Assembly: GCF_018399035.1 (NCBI RefSeq)
Contig: NZ_CP073760.1
Coordinates: forward strand, 4,898,501-4,962,500
Reading direction: 5' to 3'
Origin: Thiocapsa sp.
Lineage (GTDB): Bacteria; Pseudomonadota; Gammaproteobacteria; Chromatiales; Chromatiaceae
DNA length: 64,000 nucleotides
Under the pieces are notes generated by a model. It saw nothing but the letters and a program-made list of their open reading frames with translations, did no database searches and had not been told where the DNA came from. A program made the translations under genes and the position numbers. Each line of letters starts with the position of its first letter. Position 1 is the stretch's first letter. Of this stretch, positions 35,990 to 44,809 are shown in pieces.

Positions 35990-36079
35990 TGGTCAGTGGT
36001 TGCGGTTTTGGCCGATTCAGCGGCCCCAATGCCCATGCGATCCCAATAGACGCCAGCCGGACAACATAGAGAGGAAAAG

Positions 36080-36307
36080 ATGACCAAAGAAATCACGATC
36101 AGCTTTGAAGAAGACATCATCGAAACCGCACTCAAGCGCGCGCGCGCTGAGGATACCACGCTGGATGACCTCATCCGCGGATGGCTGTCGGACTATGCCC
36201 AACGCCAGAGGCAGGTCGACGCGGCCATGGCCACGATCGAGGCGTTGAGCGGCAACATTGACCTGGGCGGACGCAAATTCACGCGGGAAGAAATGAATGA
36301 GCGTTGA
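36080..36307 (+). CDS. Antitoxin of a VapBC-like pair
   Basis: The 75-residue product starts behind GAGGAAA. The N-terminus MTKEITISFEEDIIETALKRARAEDTTLDDLIRGWL is a ribbon-helix-helix-like pattern (one strand, two helices) for dimeric operator binding. The C-terminal tail (DLGGRKFTREEMNER) would wrap the toxin. It overlaps the PIN-domain gene by 11 bp. Autoregulation of its own promoter, which lies in the 90-bp gap after the restriction gene, is expected from the family. It sits inside a restriction-modification operon, where TA genes are common passengers. Confidence 0.82.
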   Translation: MTKEITISFEEDIIETALKRARAEDTTLDDLIRGWLSDYAQRQRQVDAAMATIEALSGNIDLGGRKFTREEMNER

Positions 36308-36716
36308 TTTCCTCGACTCCAACGTCTTTCTTTATGTCTTTGACCGTCATGACGCCCGCAAACGTGCCATTGCAAAAGAGTTGATCCGCGATGCGTTGCA
36401 TCGCGGCGACACCGCCATCAGTCATCAGGTGGTTCAGGAAACGCTGAATGTGCTGACCGGTAAGCTCAAGGCGGCTGCCGGTCCCGATGAGGCCCGCCGC
36501 TTCTTGCACACCGTACTGGTTCCATTCTGGCGGGTGATGCCGTCACCCGAGCTTTTTCAACGTGGCATTAATGTGCAGGAACGATACGGGTTCCATTTCT
36601 ACGACGCGTTGATTGTCGCCGCGGCCCTCGACGCGGGCTGCACCAGGCTGCTGAGCGAGGACTTGCAGCATGACCAACGCATCGAAACCCTGATCGTTGA
36701 GAATCCGTTCATCTAA
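36297..36716 (+). CDS. PIN-domain toxin (VapC-like ribonuclease)
   Basis: This 139-residue PIN domain has the acidic residues in order: Asp in VDFLDSNVFLYVFD, Glu in QVVQETLNVL, Asp in FHFYDALIVAAAL and a further Asp near GCTRLLSEDLQHDQ. These coordinate Mg2+ for RNA cleavage. The start ATG lies within the end of the antitoxin gene (ATGAGCGTTGA), giving coupled translation. Its stop is 10 bp before the methyltransferase start, so toxin and methylase were probably on one transcript. Confidence 0.9.
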   Translation: MSVDFLDSNVFLYVFDRHDARKRAIAKELIRDALHRGDTAISHQVVQETLNVLTGKLKAAAGPDEARRFLHTVLVPFWRVMPSPELFQRGINVQERYGFHFYDALIVAAALDAGCTRLLSEDLQHDQRIETLIVENPFI

Positions 36717-36726
36717 AGGACTCAAG

Positions 36727-37301
36727 ATGGCCCGCAAACCCAAGACCTCATCGCTGAACGTCGAGACCCTCACTCACGACGAGGCCACCCGCAAGAATAT
36801 CCCGACGGCCGAATACCAGTCGATGATGCGCAAGGACGAGGAGGACCCGGTCCGGGTGACCTATGCACGCGGACCCGCCGAGCAGCCCGATGCACTCGCC
36901 CACGAGAAGGGGCAGCGCAACCGCGACCTCGACCCGCAGCTCATCTGGCGCGGCAAGGATCAACAGGATTGGAGCGACCTCGTCGTCCATGCGCCGCCGC
37001 TCTATATCCAAGAGAAGGTCCACCCCAAGGCGTTGATCGATGACTTGCGGAGAGTGGATAGTGAAAAGTGGCGTGTGGATAGTAAGAACGTCTCATCTTC
37101 TCTATCCACTAACCACTCCACACTATCCACTCAACTGGATCTCTTCGCCGACTTCAACGGCATCCCCAAGGACGCGGACAAGACCGAGTTCTATCGGCAC
37201 GACCAGAACTGGTCGAACCGCATGATCCTGGGCGACTCGCTACAGGTCATGGCCAGCCTCGCCGAGCGCGAGGGTCTACGCGGCAAGGTCCAGTGCATCT
37301 A
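36727..37301 (+). pseudogene. DNA methyltransferase, 5' fragment (interrupted by IS630-type element)
   Basis: These are the first ~191 codons of a type III-like Mod protein (DLDPQLIWRGKDQQDW, QLDLFADFNGIP, HDQNWSNRMILGDSLQVM...GKVQCIY). The frame is cut at the TA dinucleotide 37300-37301. Joining base 37301 to 38472 restores tgc-atc-tac-atc-gac-ccg-ccc, giving C-I-Y-I-D-P-P, so the insertion is clean and the coding frame is otherwise intact. A palindromic 81-bp in-frame stretch (37052-37132) adds Ser/Thr-rich residues not expected in the family. As it stands, the protein would end a few residues into the IS. Confidence 0.9.
37052..37132. repeat. In-frame palindromic insertion inside the methyltransferase gene
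   Basis: GAGTGGATAGTG (37052-37063) and CACTATCCACTC (37121-37132) are perfect 12-bp inverted repeats. Degenerate copies of GTGGATAGT and TATCCACT lie between them. The span is 81 bp (27 codons) and keeps the reading frame open as a Ser/Thr/Asn-rich loop. It resembles the GTGGTTAGTGGTCAGTGGTT sequence after the restriction gene (35983-36005). Confidence 0.75.
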
Positions 37302-38469
37302 TACCTTTTATAGGCATAAACGCAACTTTCCTTATGTCGACTCTCAGCAATGCTCGATAACATTTTAACTTCGAGTTAGACTTATCGCTACCGACGGGCC
37401 GCCTTGTAGTGTTTTTTAGACGATGATCAGAATCGAGTTCTCCGAGCAGGATTTGAAGACAATACAGAAGTTGCGTTACGAGCATCCACACCCAAGGGTG
37501 CGCAGGCGAATGGAGGTGCTGTGGCTGAAGAGCCAAGGCCTTGCGCACCGGGAGATTTGTCGGCTCGCGGGAATTTCCAGCAACACCTTACGGCAGTACC
37601 TAGGGATGTTTCAGTCCGGTGGTATCAAAAAGCTGACGGAGCTCAACTTCTACGCCCCGATAAGCGAGTTGGAGCAGCATCGCTATCGACTCGAAGCCCA
37701 TTTCCGCGCGCATCCGCCTGCGACCATCAACGAGGCGGCGGCCATGATCGAGGAGCTGACGGGAATCAAGCGCAGTCCGAGCGCCGTGGGGCGGTTTCTC
37801 AATTCGCTCGGCATGGCTCCGAGACGAGTCGGAATCATCCCCTCGAAAGCCGATCCGGAGGAGCAAGAACAGTTTATTATCAATAAGTTAGAGCCGCGCA
37901 TCGAAGAAGCCAGACAGGGTAAACGCGCTATTTTTTTGTCGATGCTGCTCACTTTGTAATGGGTGCCTTTCTCGGCATTCTGTGGTCATTCTCCCGCCTT
38001 TTTTTAAAGACTTCCGCCGGGAGAAAACGTTTCAACGTGCTCGGTGCGCTGAACGCGATCACGCATGAACTGGTGATGGTGACGAACGATACCTATATCA
38101 CTGCGGTAAGCGTCTGCGACCTGTTGCGACGCATTGCCATGCTGAATCTCGACGTGCCAATCACGCTGGTGATGGACAATGCGCGCTACCAGAAGTGCAA
38201 TATCGTCACAGCGCTGGCTTTGCAGCTGAATATCGAACTGCTTTATCTTCCCACCTATTCACCGAATTTGAACCTGATCGAAAGGTTGTGGAAGTTCGTC
38301 AAGAAAGAAGTGCTCTACTCGAAATACTATCCTAATTTCGCCGAGTTCCGAACTGCAATCACCGACTGCCTAAAACAAACGCACACCACGCACAAGAAGG
38401 AGCTGGACTCTTTACTCACGCTGAAATTCCAGGCATTCAAAAAATGTGAGCTTGTGCCTATATGAGGTA
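37302..38469 (+). mobile_element. IS630-family insertion sequence
   Basis: This 1168-bp element is flanked by a duplicated TA (37300-37301 and 38470-38471), the IS630/Tc1-mariner target rule. The left end reads TACCTTTTATAGGCATAAAC, and the right end, reverse-complemented, reads TACCTCATATAGGCACAAGC, so the terminal inverted repeats match at 15 of the first 18 positions or so. It carries one transposase gene in two frames. The element's base composition is lower in GC than the flanking methyltransferase, which suggests recent arrival. Confidence 0.92.
37423..38465 (+). CDS. IS630-family transposase (two frames, likely -1 frameshift)
   Basis: The first frame (37423-37959) holds the helix-turn-helix domain (HPRVRRRMEVLWLKSQGLAHREICRLAGISSNTLRQYL). 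The second frame, read from about 37932, holds the DDE catalytic core: Asp in FFVDAAHF, Asp in TLVMDNARYQ and Glu in LPTYSPNLNLIERLW. The frames meet at A-TTTTTTT (37930-37937), where a -1 slip turns I-F-L into F-F-V-D. The ATG at 37959 comes after the first catalytic Asp, so it cannot make a working enzyme alone. Programmed frameshifting is known in some IS630-type elements; a plain disabling mutation is the alternative. Confidence 0.88.
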
Positions 38470-41007
38470 TACATCGACCCGCCCTACGGCATCAAATTCA
38501 ACAGCAACTTCCAATGGAGCACCACCAGCCGCGATGTGAAGGACGGCAATGTCGCGCACATCACCCGCGAGCCGGAGCAGGTGAAGGCGTTTCGGGATAC
38601 CTGGCGGGATGGCATTCATTCCTATCTGACCTATCTGCGGGATCGGTTGACCGTCGCGCGCGATCTGTTGACGGATTCCGGGTCGGTCTTTGTGCAGATT
38701 GGGGATGAGAATGTTCATCGCGTTCGTGCATTGATGGATGAGGTTTTTGGTGATCAGAACTTGGTTTCGCTCATCACAGTGCAAAAAGCCGGCTCAACTT
38801 TTTCCCAGTATCTCGGCGGCATCGCTGACTTTGTGCTCTGGTACGCTAAAGATATAGAACGCACCAAGTACAAAGCTCAATACGTGGATAGGAATGTATC
38901 GCCGGAGGAAAGTGGACGATTTACGATCGCACAAATCGAAGTGGGGGTTCGGCTGCCAGTCAGCGAGCTATCTCGCTCACCAAGAATGGATGAACTTGTA
39001 GCCCCTGATCCTCTACAGTCGGCATCGGCAGGTAGGGATAAAGGCGAAGGTGCCGCGAGCTGGTTTCCTGTCCCAGTTTTCGGCCGGACTTTCCGCCCAA
39101 CCATGCAAAGCAGATGGAAAACCAATGAATTTGGAATGCGAAGACTCATTCGTGCAGACCGTGTCATTCCTCAAAGCAACTCAATTCGCTACGCGCGACG
39201 CTTCAAGGACTTCTCAGTTGCTGTCCTGTCTAATATTTGGACTGACCTTGCAGGAGCCGCGAATAAAGTTTATGTAGTGCAAACAAGCACTCGGATCATC
39301 GAGCGCTGCCTCTTGATGACCAGCGACCCCGGCGACTTGGTCCTCGACCCCACCTGCGGCTCCGGCACAACCGCCTATGTCGCCGAACAATGGGGCCGCC
39401 GCTGGATCACCATCGACACCTCCCGCGTCGCACTCGCGTTGGCCCGCGCCCGCATCATGGGCGCCCGCTATCCCTATTACCTGCTCGCCGACTCGCCCGC
39501 GGGCCAGCGCAAAGAGGCCGAGATCACCCACAGCGCCCCCTCGTCACAGCCGACCCGAGGCGACATCCGCCACGGCTTCGTCTACGAACGCGTCCCGCAC
39601 ATCACGCTGAAGTCCATCGCCAACAACACCGAGATCGATGTCATCTGGGACAGGTGGCAGGACACCTTGGAGCCTCTGCGCGAGGCGTTGAACGCTGCGA
39701 TGGGCAAAACCTGGGAAGAATGGGAAATCCCGCGTGCCGCCGAGGACCATTGGCCGGCCGAACCACTGCGGTTCTTCAAGACGCTTCAAGGCGAGCAGGC
39801 AAAGGGCACAAACGCCAGTCCGGCCAAGATTGACGACGCCCTGCGAGGGATCAACAAAGCCCTCGAACGCGACTACAGCATCGAGACGCTGCCGGCTCGC
39901 CCGGTCGACCCTTGGCCCGAATCGGCCGCCACGCTGCACGCCGAGTGGTGGCAGGCCCGCATCGCCCGCCAAACGGAGATCGACGCCTCCATCGCCGCCA
40001 AGGCCGACTCCGAGTATCTCTACGATAAACCCTACACCGACAAGAAGACCGTCCGCGTCTCCGGCCCGTTTACTGTCGAGAGCCTGTCGCCCCACCGCGT
40101 GCTCGGTGTCGATGAGAACGACGAACTGATTGACCCGGCCAACAGCGTCGCCACCCCGGATGCCGGATACGGAGAAAAGCCGACCTTTTCGCAGATGATC
40201 CTGGACAACCTCAAGGCCGCCGGCGTGCAGCAGGCGCACAAGGCCGACAAGATCACCTTCACCTCGCTGACCCCGTGGCCCGGCGATCTGATCTGCGCCG
40301 AAGGCCGTTTTGTCGTCGGCGACGATCCCGGCATCGTCGATGGCCATGCAGCCTCGCCCGAGCCCACCGAAAGCCCAAGCTCGTTCTCTGAAAAGCGCGC
40401 AGCGATTTTCATCGGCCCAGAATTCGGCACCGTCACCCGCCCCGATCTGGTGCTTGCCGCACGCGAGGCCGGCGACGCCGATTTCGATGTCTTGATCGCC
40501 TGCGCCTTCAACTACGAGGCCCACGCCACGGAGTTCAACAAGCTCGGACGCATCCCGGTGCTCAAGGCGCGCATGAATGCCGACCTGCACATGGCCGAGG
40601 ATCTGAAGACCACCAGCAAGGGCAACCTCTTCGTCATCTTCGGCGAACCCGACATCGCCATTCTGCCGGCCGATGACGACCTGATCCGGATCAAGATCAA
40701 CGGTGTGGATGTCTTCCATCCCGGCACCGGCGAGGTGCGCAGCGACGGCCCCGAGGGCATCGCCTGCTGGTTCATCGACACCGACTACAACGAAGAGAGC
40801 TTCTTCGTTCGCCACGCCTATTTCCTCGGTGCCGAGGATCCCTACAAAGCGCTCAAGACCACCCTCAAGGCGGAAATCGACGAAGACGCCTGGGCAAGCC
40901 TCAACAGCGACACCTCTCGGCCCTTCCCCAAACCCGCCTCCGGGCGCATCGCGGTGAAGGTGATCAACCATCTGGGGGACGAGGTGATGAAGGTGTTTCG
41001 CATCTAG
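38470..41007 (+). pseudogene. DNA methyltransferase, 3' fragment
   Basis: These are the remaining ~845 codons of the Mod-like protein. Catalytic motif IV DPPYGIKF stands right at the break. The later AdoMet-binding motif I reads DPTCGSGTTAYVAEQWGRRW. This motif order (IV before I) is that of beta-class N6-adenine or N4-cytosine methylases of type III systems. The long C-terminal region (~600 residues) contains target-recognition and unknown helical parts and ends VINHLGDEVMKVFRI. Without the N-terminal 191 residues and start signals it is probably not made. Precise IS loss would restore a ~1036-residue enzyme. Confidence 0.88.
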
Positions 41008-41101
41008 ATGTCGCATATCAAAAGCCTGTTTACGTCAAGAAGATGATTGGGTTGCTTCGTGACTACGAGAGCGACTTGGTCGCGTTCCTGAGAGAATCCC
41101 G

Positions 41102-41512
41102 ATGAACATCAATCCACCCACCTACAACATCAGCATCCGCCACGGCACCTTCGAGGGTGAAGCCTTGTTCGAGGCTCGGGTGAAGGAACTGCCTGATCTG
41201 GCGGAGTATGGAGAGACCTACACCGAAGCCTATGATCTTGCGATCGACGCCATCGAGACGGCGGCGATGGCCTATTGCGAGCAGGGCAGAGCCTTTCCGG
41301 AGGCGCTCGTGCCCGCCGACGACTTCAGCGGTCGCGTCACCTTGCGTCTGCCGCGCAGTCTCCACCGTGCCCTGGCGGCGGCTGCCGAGGATGAAGGCGT
41401 CAGTCTGAATCAGCACCTTGTTAATGTGCTGAGCTATTACTCGGGTTTCGCAGCCGGTCGTCAAACCGACGCCCCGCCCCTTGGCTTTCGGTGCCGCAAC
41501 AGGACCCCGTAG
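41102..41512 (+). CDS. HicB-family antitoxin
   Basis: The 136-residue product has an N-terminal HicB-like degraded RNase-H fold (GTFEGEALFEARVKELPDLAEYGETYTEAYDLAIDAIE) and a C-terminal ribbon-helix-helix (GRVTLRLPRSLHRALAAAAEDEGVSLNQHLVNVLSYY) for DNA binding. No HicA toxin is next to it. The 31 codons just upstream end ...GLLRDYESDLVAFLRESR with a stop that overlaps the ATG (ATGA), so they are the tail of a lost partner. The next gene encodes a SecB-like chaperone, so the locus looks like a toxin-antitoxin-chaperone module that has lost its toxin. Confidence 0.85.
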   Translation: MNINPPTYNISIRHGTFEGEALFEARVKELPDLAEYGETYTEAYDLAIDAIETAAMAYCEQGRAFPEALVPADDFSGRVTLRLPRSLHRALAAAAEDEGVSLNQHLVNVLSYYSGFAAGRQTDAPPLGFRCRNRTP

Positions 41513-41585
41513 AACCGCGCAAATCCCACCTGCGTCTGATTCAAACCGAGAAACTGACGCCGGATTCACGGGCTTGTCGCGGACA

Positions 41586-42074
41586 ATGAATGATACGCTG
41601 CAAAAGGCGATCGACAGCCTGTTGATCAATGACATCTATCTGCGCTCCACCGAATCCTCTCTGTCCGAGGAATTCGAGCCAAAGTACGATACCAGCATCG
41701 GCCATCTGGAAGTGCAGTTCAGGCACGTTGTAACGCATTGGAGCGTGCTGGCGCTCGAGCAGGAAGGTGAAGACCCGGTTTCGTTGTTTCGCGTATTCGT
41801 TGACCTGGGCGTCCGTTGGCTGGAACCCGGCACCGACGGTGGCAATGGAGACGAACGGCGCATCAAGGCCCGGATCGAGGCCACAATGATCGCCGAATAT
41901 CGGATGAGCGAGGACCCAGGAAAGGAAAGTCTGAAAGAGTTTGCGCTACGCAACGCGAGCTATCATATCTGGCCCTACTGGCGTGAGTACCTGATGGGGC
42001 AATGTCTGCGTATGAACCTCCCAAAGGTTATTCTTCCGGCCGTCCAGTTCGCACAGAACCGGGCGACCGAATAG
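41586..42074 (+). CDS. SecB-like chaperone, probable TAC-type antitoxin partner
   Basis: The 162-residue product starts MNDTLQKAIDSLLIND. The C-terminal part, ALRNASYHIWPYWREYLMGQCLRMNLPKVILPAVQF, follows the SecB signature (F/WPYxRE...N/LP...LP.V.F). The centre has beta-strands (HLEVQFRHVV). SecB-like proteins encoded beside antitoxins (as in Mycobacterium Rv1957) fold or protect the antitoxin. It lies 73 bp after the HicB gene. The longer frame from 41481 is rejected because it lacks a ribosome binding site and homology. Confidence 0.75.
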   Translation: MNDTLQKAIDSLLINDIYLRSTESSLSEEFEPKYDTSIGHLEVQFRHVVTHWSVLALEQEGEDPVSLFRVFVDLGVRWLEPGTDGGNGDERRIKARIEATMIAEYRMSEDPGKESLKEFALRNASYHIWPYWREYLMGQCLRMNLPKVILPAVQFAQNRATE

Positions 42075-42147
42075 CGGCGGTCGACCGAGGACGTTATGGC
42101 CTACAGGATGCGAGTCCGCGCCCCCGTGTCGGTGAGGCTGTGAGTTG

Positions 42148-43795
42148 ATGGACTTCTGCATCGCCGACACCTTCACCGACAGTCTCGCCCGCCTCGCGGG
42201 CGACGAGCAGAAGGCCGTCAAAACCACGGCGTTCGACTTGCAGATCAACCCGGCCAACCCCGGCCTCTCGTTTCACAAACTCGACAAGGCGCGGGATAAG
42301 AACTTCTGGTCGGTACGGGTCGGCAGCGACATCCGCTTGATCGTCCATCGGGCCTCGGGGAGCCTTCCCCTGGGACAAGTGGACCATCTTCCTCCATCCC
42401 GCACAGCGCAATGGGTCGAGCGCGAGCTCAACGGCCCGGCGCGCGTCTGCGGGTCGGCCGGCACCGGGAAGACCATCGTCGCGCTGCATCGCGCGGTCTT
42501 TCTCGCGCGCCGACATCCGGAGAGTCGCGTCCTGCTGACGACCCTCTCCGAGACGCTGGCGAATGCGCTGCGCACCCAGCTCCGACGCCTGATCAGCACC
42601 GAGCCGCGACTCGCCGAACGGCTCGAAGTCGACGCCATCGATGCTGTCGGCAGCCGGCTGTCTGCGCGGCATCTCGGGCCGGCACGATTGGCCACGGATG
42701 AGCAGATCAGCCGCTTGATCGCCGAGGCGAGCACGGCGGCCGGCAATCAGACGTTCGGTCTCGGTTTCCTGCGGTCGGAATGGACGGATCCGGTCGACGC
42801 CTGGCAGTTGAAAACCTCGGATGACTATCGGGATGTGAAGCGCCTGGGACGCAAGACGCGTCTGCCGGAGTCCCGGCGCGCCGCGTTCTGGACCATCTTC
42901 GAGTCCGTCCGAGCCGCTCTGACCGAGAGCGGGGTGATCACACGCGCAGCCATGTTGACCGACCTCGCGACGCAGCTGGGCGAACGCCGACAGCGGCCGT
43001 TCGACTTCGTGGTCGTGGATGAAGCCCAGGATCTCAGCGTGCCACAACTGAACCTCCTCGCCGCGTTGGCTCGCCGCGTTGGCCGCAGGCCGTCCGAGCG
43101 GACTCTTCTTCGCGGGCGACCTCGGTCAGCGCATCCTGCAGCCCCCGTTCTCCTGGCTGTCCCTCGGAGTCGACATCCGAGGCCGCGCCCGAACGCTTCA
43201 GATCAACTATCGCACCTCGCATCAAATCAGAAGCCAAGCGGACCGCCTTCTCGGACCGGAGACGTCGGATGTCGACGGCAACACCGAAGACCGACGCGGG
43301 ACCATCTCGGTCTTCAACGGTCCCGCCCCGACCGTCGCCAGCTTCCAGACGCCCGCAGAGGAGGCCGGCGCGGTTGCCGCCTGGATCACCGAGCGCATCT
43401 CCGAATCCGTCGAACCGCACCAGGTCGCCATCTTCGTCCGCTCCGAGGCCGAGCTGGAGCGTGCGCGTGCCGCGGCCACCGCAACAGGACTACCGGCCAA
43501 AATCCTGGACGAGCATGTCGAGACCGACCAGGGACATCTCGCCATCGCCACCATGCACCTCGCAAAGGGACTGGAGTTTCGCGCCGTCGCCGTCATGGCC
43601 TGCGACGACGAGGTCATCCCCTCGCAGTCGCGCATCGAAACCGTGACCGACGACAGCGATCTCGCGGAGGTCTACAACACCGAGCGCCACCTGCTCTACG
43701 TCGCCTGCACACGGGCACGGGATCACCTCTTCGTCAGCGGCGTTGCTCCGGCATCCGAGTTCCTGGATGACCTGCTGATTCCGCGGCGTGGGTGA
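42148..43795 (+). pseudogene. RelE-like/UvrD-like superfamily I helicase, frameshifted and internally deleted
   Basis: The N-terminus (FDLQINPANPGLSFHKLDKARDKNFWSVRVGSDIRLIVHR) is a RelE-like fold. The rest is a UvrD-type helicase: GSAGTGKTIVALHRA (motif I), VVVDEAQDLS (motif II), QINYRTSHQI and later MHLAKGLEFRAV and VACTRARDHL. At 43058-43083 the 13-bp TCGCCGCGTTGGC is repeated in tandem, which shifts the frame. Removing one copy gives LLAALAAGRPSGLFFAGD. Also, near 42370-42410 the alternative frame reads PWDKWTIFLHPAQR, a motif the family has before the Walker A, so a large segment is missing there with a compensating shift. The gene is therefore dead or nearly so. Confidence 0.85.
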
Positions 43796-44162
43796 AGGAC
43801 GCAAAGAACACAGCCTGACTGATCTCGGATTCCTCGGTGACGCGTCAAACGAGGCACCGGCATCAAGGACGGGGACATGAGGAACACTAGAAGGCTCGTG
43901 CTATATTTCCTCGCACACATCACGGAGGATAGCGAGTGTCCTGGAGTCAACGACGATAGACCAAGCCGGAATCGCCTGGAACGAGCAATTCGCGAGAGGT
44001 TCGGTTTTTTTTGGTCGCTCCGAGCATGCGCGTTCGGCATCCCAATGGTGGGCTAGAAATACCTTTTTCCGAAATTCCGTGCTCGCCGGGTCTTGTCCAT
44101 AAACTTCGTCCGGCTTAGGATCGTCCACAAATCGATTCGCAGATAGAGGCTGAAATCACCGG
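43796..44162. other. Intergenic region carrying repeat F copy 1
   Basis: No assignable gene is found. About 43897-44060 is one copy of a duplicated ~164-bp element. The remainder has no recognisable promoter or terminator. Confidence 0.6.
43897..44060. repeat. Duplicated ~164-bp element F, copy 1
   Basis: It begins GTGCTATATTTC, has CACGGAGGA, then GAGGTTCGGTTTTTTTTGGTCGCTC and ends ATGGTGGGCTAGAA. It aligns along its whole length with 47800-47960. Forward, both encode related peptides (STTxQA...FFGRS or FLVRS...WWAR). Here the equivalent of the ATG is CTG. On the minus strand this copy is also open (AHHWDAERACSERPKK), so the coding strand, if any, is unsettled. Confidence 0.75.
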
Positions 44163-44423
44163 ATGCCCACCATCAGCCGGTTCTTCGGTATCGTGATCCA
44201 AATGTTTTGGCGTGAGCACGCACCGCCGCATTTCCATGCCCTTTACGCTGAGCACGAAGCGCTGATCGATATCCGCACGCTAGAAGTCATTGCTGGACGA
44301 CTGCCTAAGCGAGCCCTCGGCCTGACAATCGAGTGGGCCATCGAGCACCGCGAAGAATTGATGGAGGACTGGAGAATATGTCAATTGAAGCAGCTTCCGA
44401 AACAGATCGCACCATTGGAGTGA
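44163..44423 (+). CDS. DUF4160-domain protein
   Basis: The 86-residue product reads MPTISRFFGIVIQMFWREHAPPHFHALYAEHEALIDI, the DUF4160 signature (fusing a HxPPHFHA loop). It is almost always encoded next to a DUF2442 gene, as here, where the two overlap by 46 bp. The pair behaves in gene neighbourhoods like a small toxin-antitoxin or regulatory module, but its activity has not been settled. There is no membrane segment. No strong ribosome binding site is seen. Confidence 0.88.
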   Translation: MPTISRFFGIVIQMFWREHAPPHFHALYAEHEALIDIRTLEVIAGRLPKRALGLTIEWAIEHREELMEDWRICQLKQLPKQIAPLE

Positions 44424-44698
44424 TTCCAGCCGCTCCGTGGCGGGTGAAGGAATTGTCGATATTGCCGGAATACCGTCTGGCGGTGACCTTCCAAGATGGC
44501 ACCAGCGGGGTCGTAGATCTCTCGGGAGTCACCGCGGCTCATGACCGCGGTATCTACGAGCCGCTCAAGGATCCGAGCTACTTCAAGCAAGCGCGTCTTG
44601 AAATGGGTGTTGTCACCTGGCCGAACGGCGCGGATCTCGACCCTGCTTGGATGTATGAGGAATTGGTGCGGTTTAAAACGTGGTCTGTCCCCGTTTAG
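44378..44698 (+). CDS. DUF2442-domain protein
   Basis: The 106-residue product has the central WRVKELSILPEYRLAVTFQDGTSGVVDLSGV and closing VTWPNGADLDPAWMYEEL of DUF2442. ATG 44378 (GGAGAAT just upstream) lies within the DUF4160 gene, which points to coupled translation. The last ten residues (VRFKTWSVPV) are encoded by a sequence containing GTGGTCTGTCCC, found in inverted form at 54077-54088 and again at 54321-54332, so the native C-terminus may have been replaced. Confidence 0.85.
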   Translation: MSIEAASETDRTIGVIPAAPWRVKELSILPEYRLAVTFQDGTSGVVDLSGVTAAHDRGIYEPLKDPSYFKQARLEMGVVTWPNGADLDPAWMYEELVRFKTWSVPV

Positions 44699-44809
44699 TT
44701 CTGGTTTGTCGGTATCCCCATGCCGACAGCTCCTCCGTGAGCGCTCAATCATGACAGTTACGGAGCAAGCGACTCGCGACCAGACCAACCTTGTTACACA
44801 TACAGTTTC

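Noticed and set aside
37959..38465. Independent second transposase gene starting at ATG 37959
   Set aside because: It would lack the first catalytic Asp and has no ribosome binding site; it is the second half of one frameshifted gene.
39544..41016. 490-codon minus-strand frame opposite the methyltransferase
   Set aside because: Composition and position are those of an antisense shadow; no domain could be seen.
32924..43795. BREX, DISARM or CBASS system
   Set aside because: No PglX/PglZ/BrxC, DrmABC or CD-NTase signature is present. The content fits a type III-like restriction-modification pair with TA genes.
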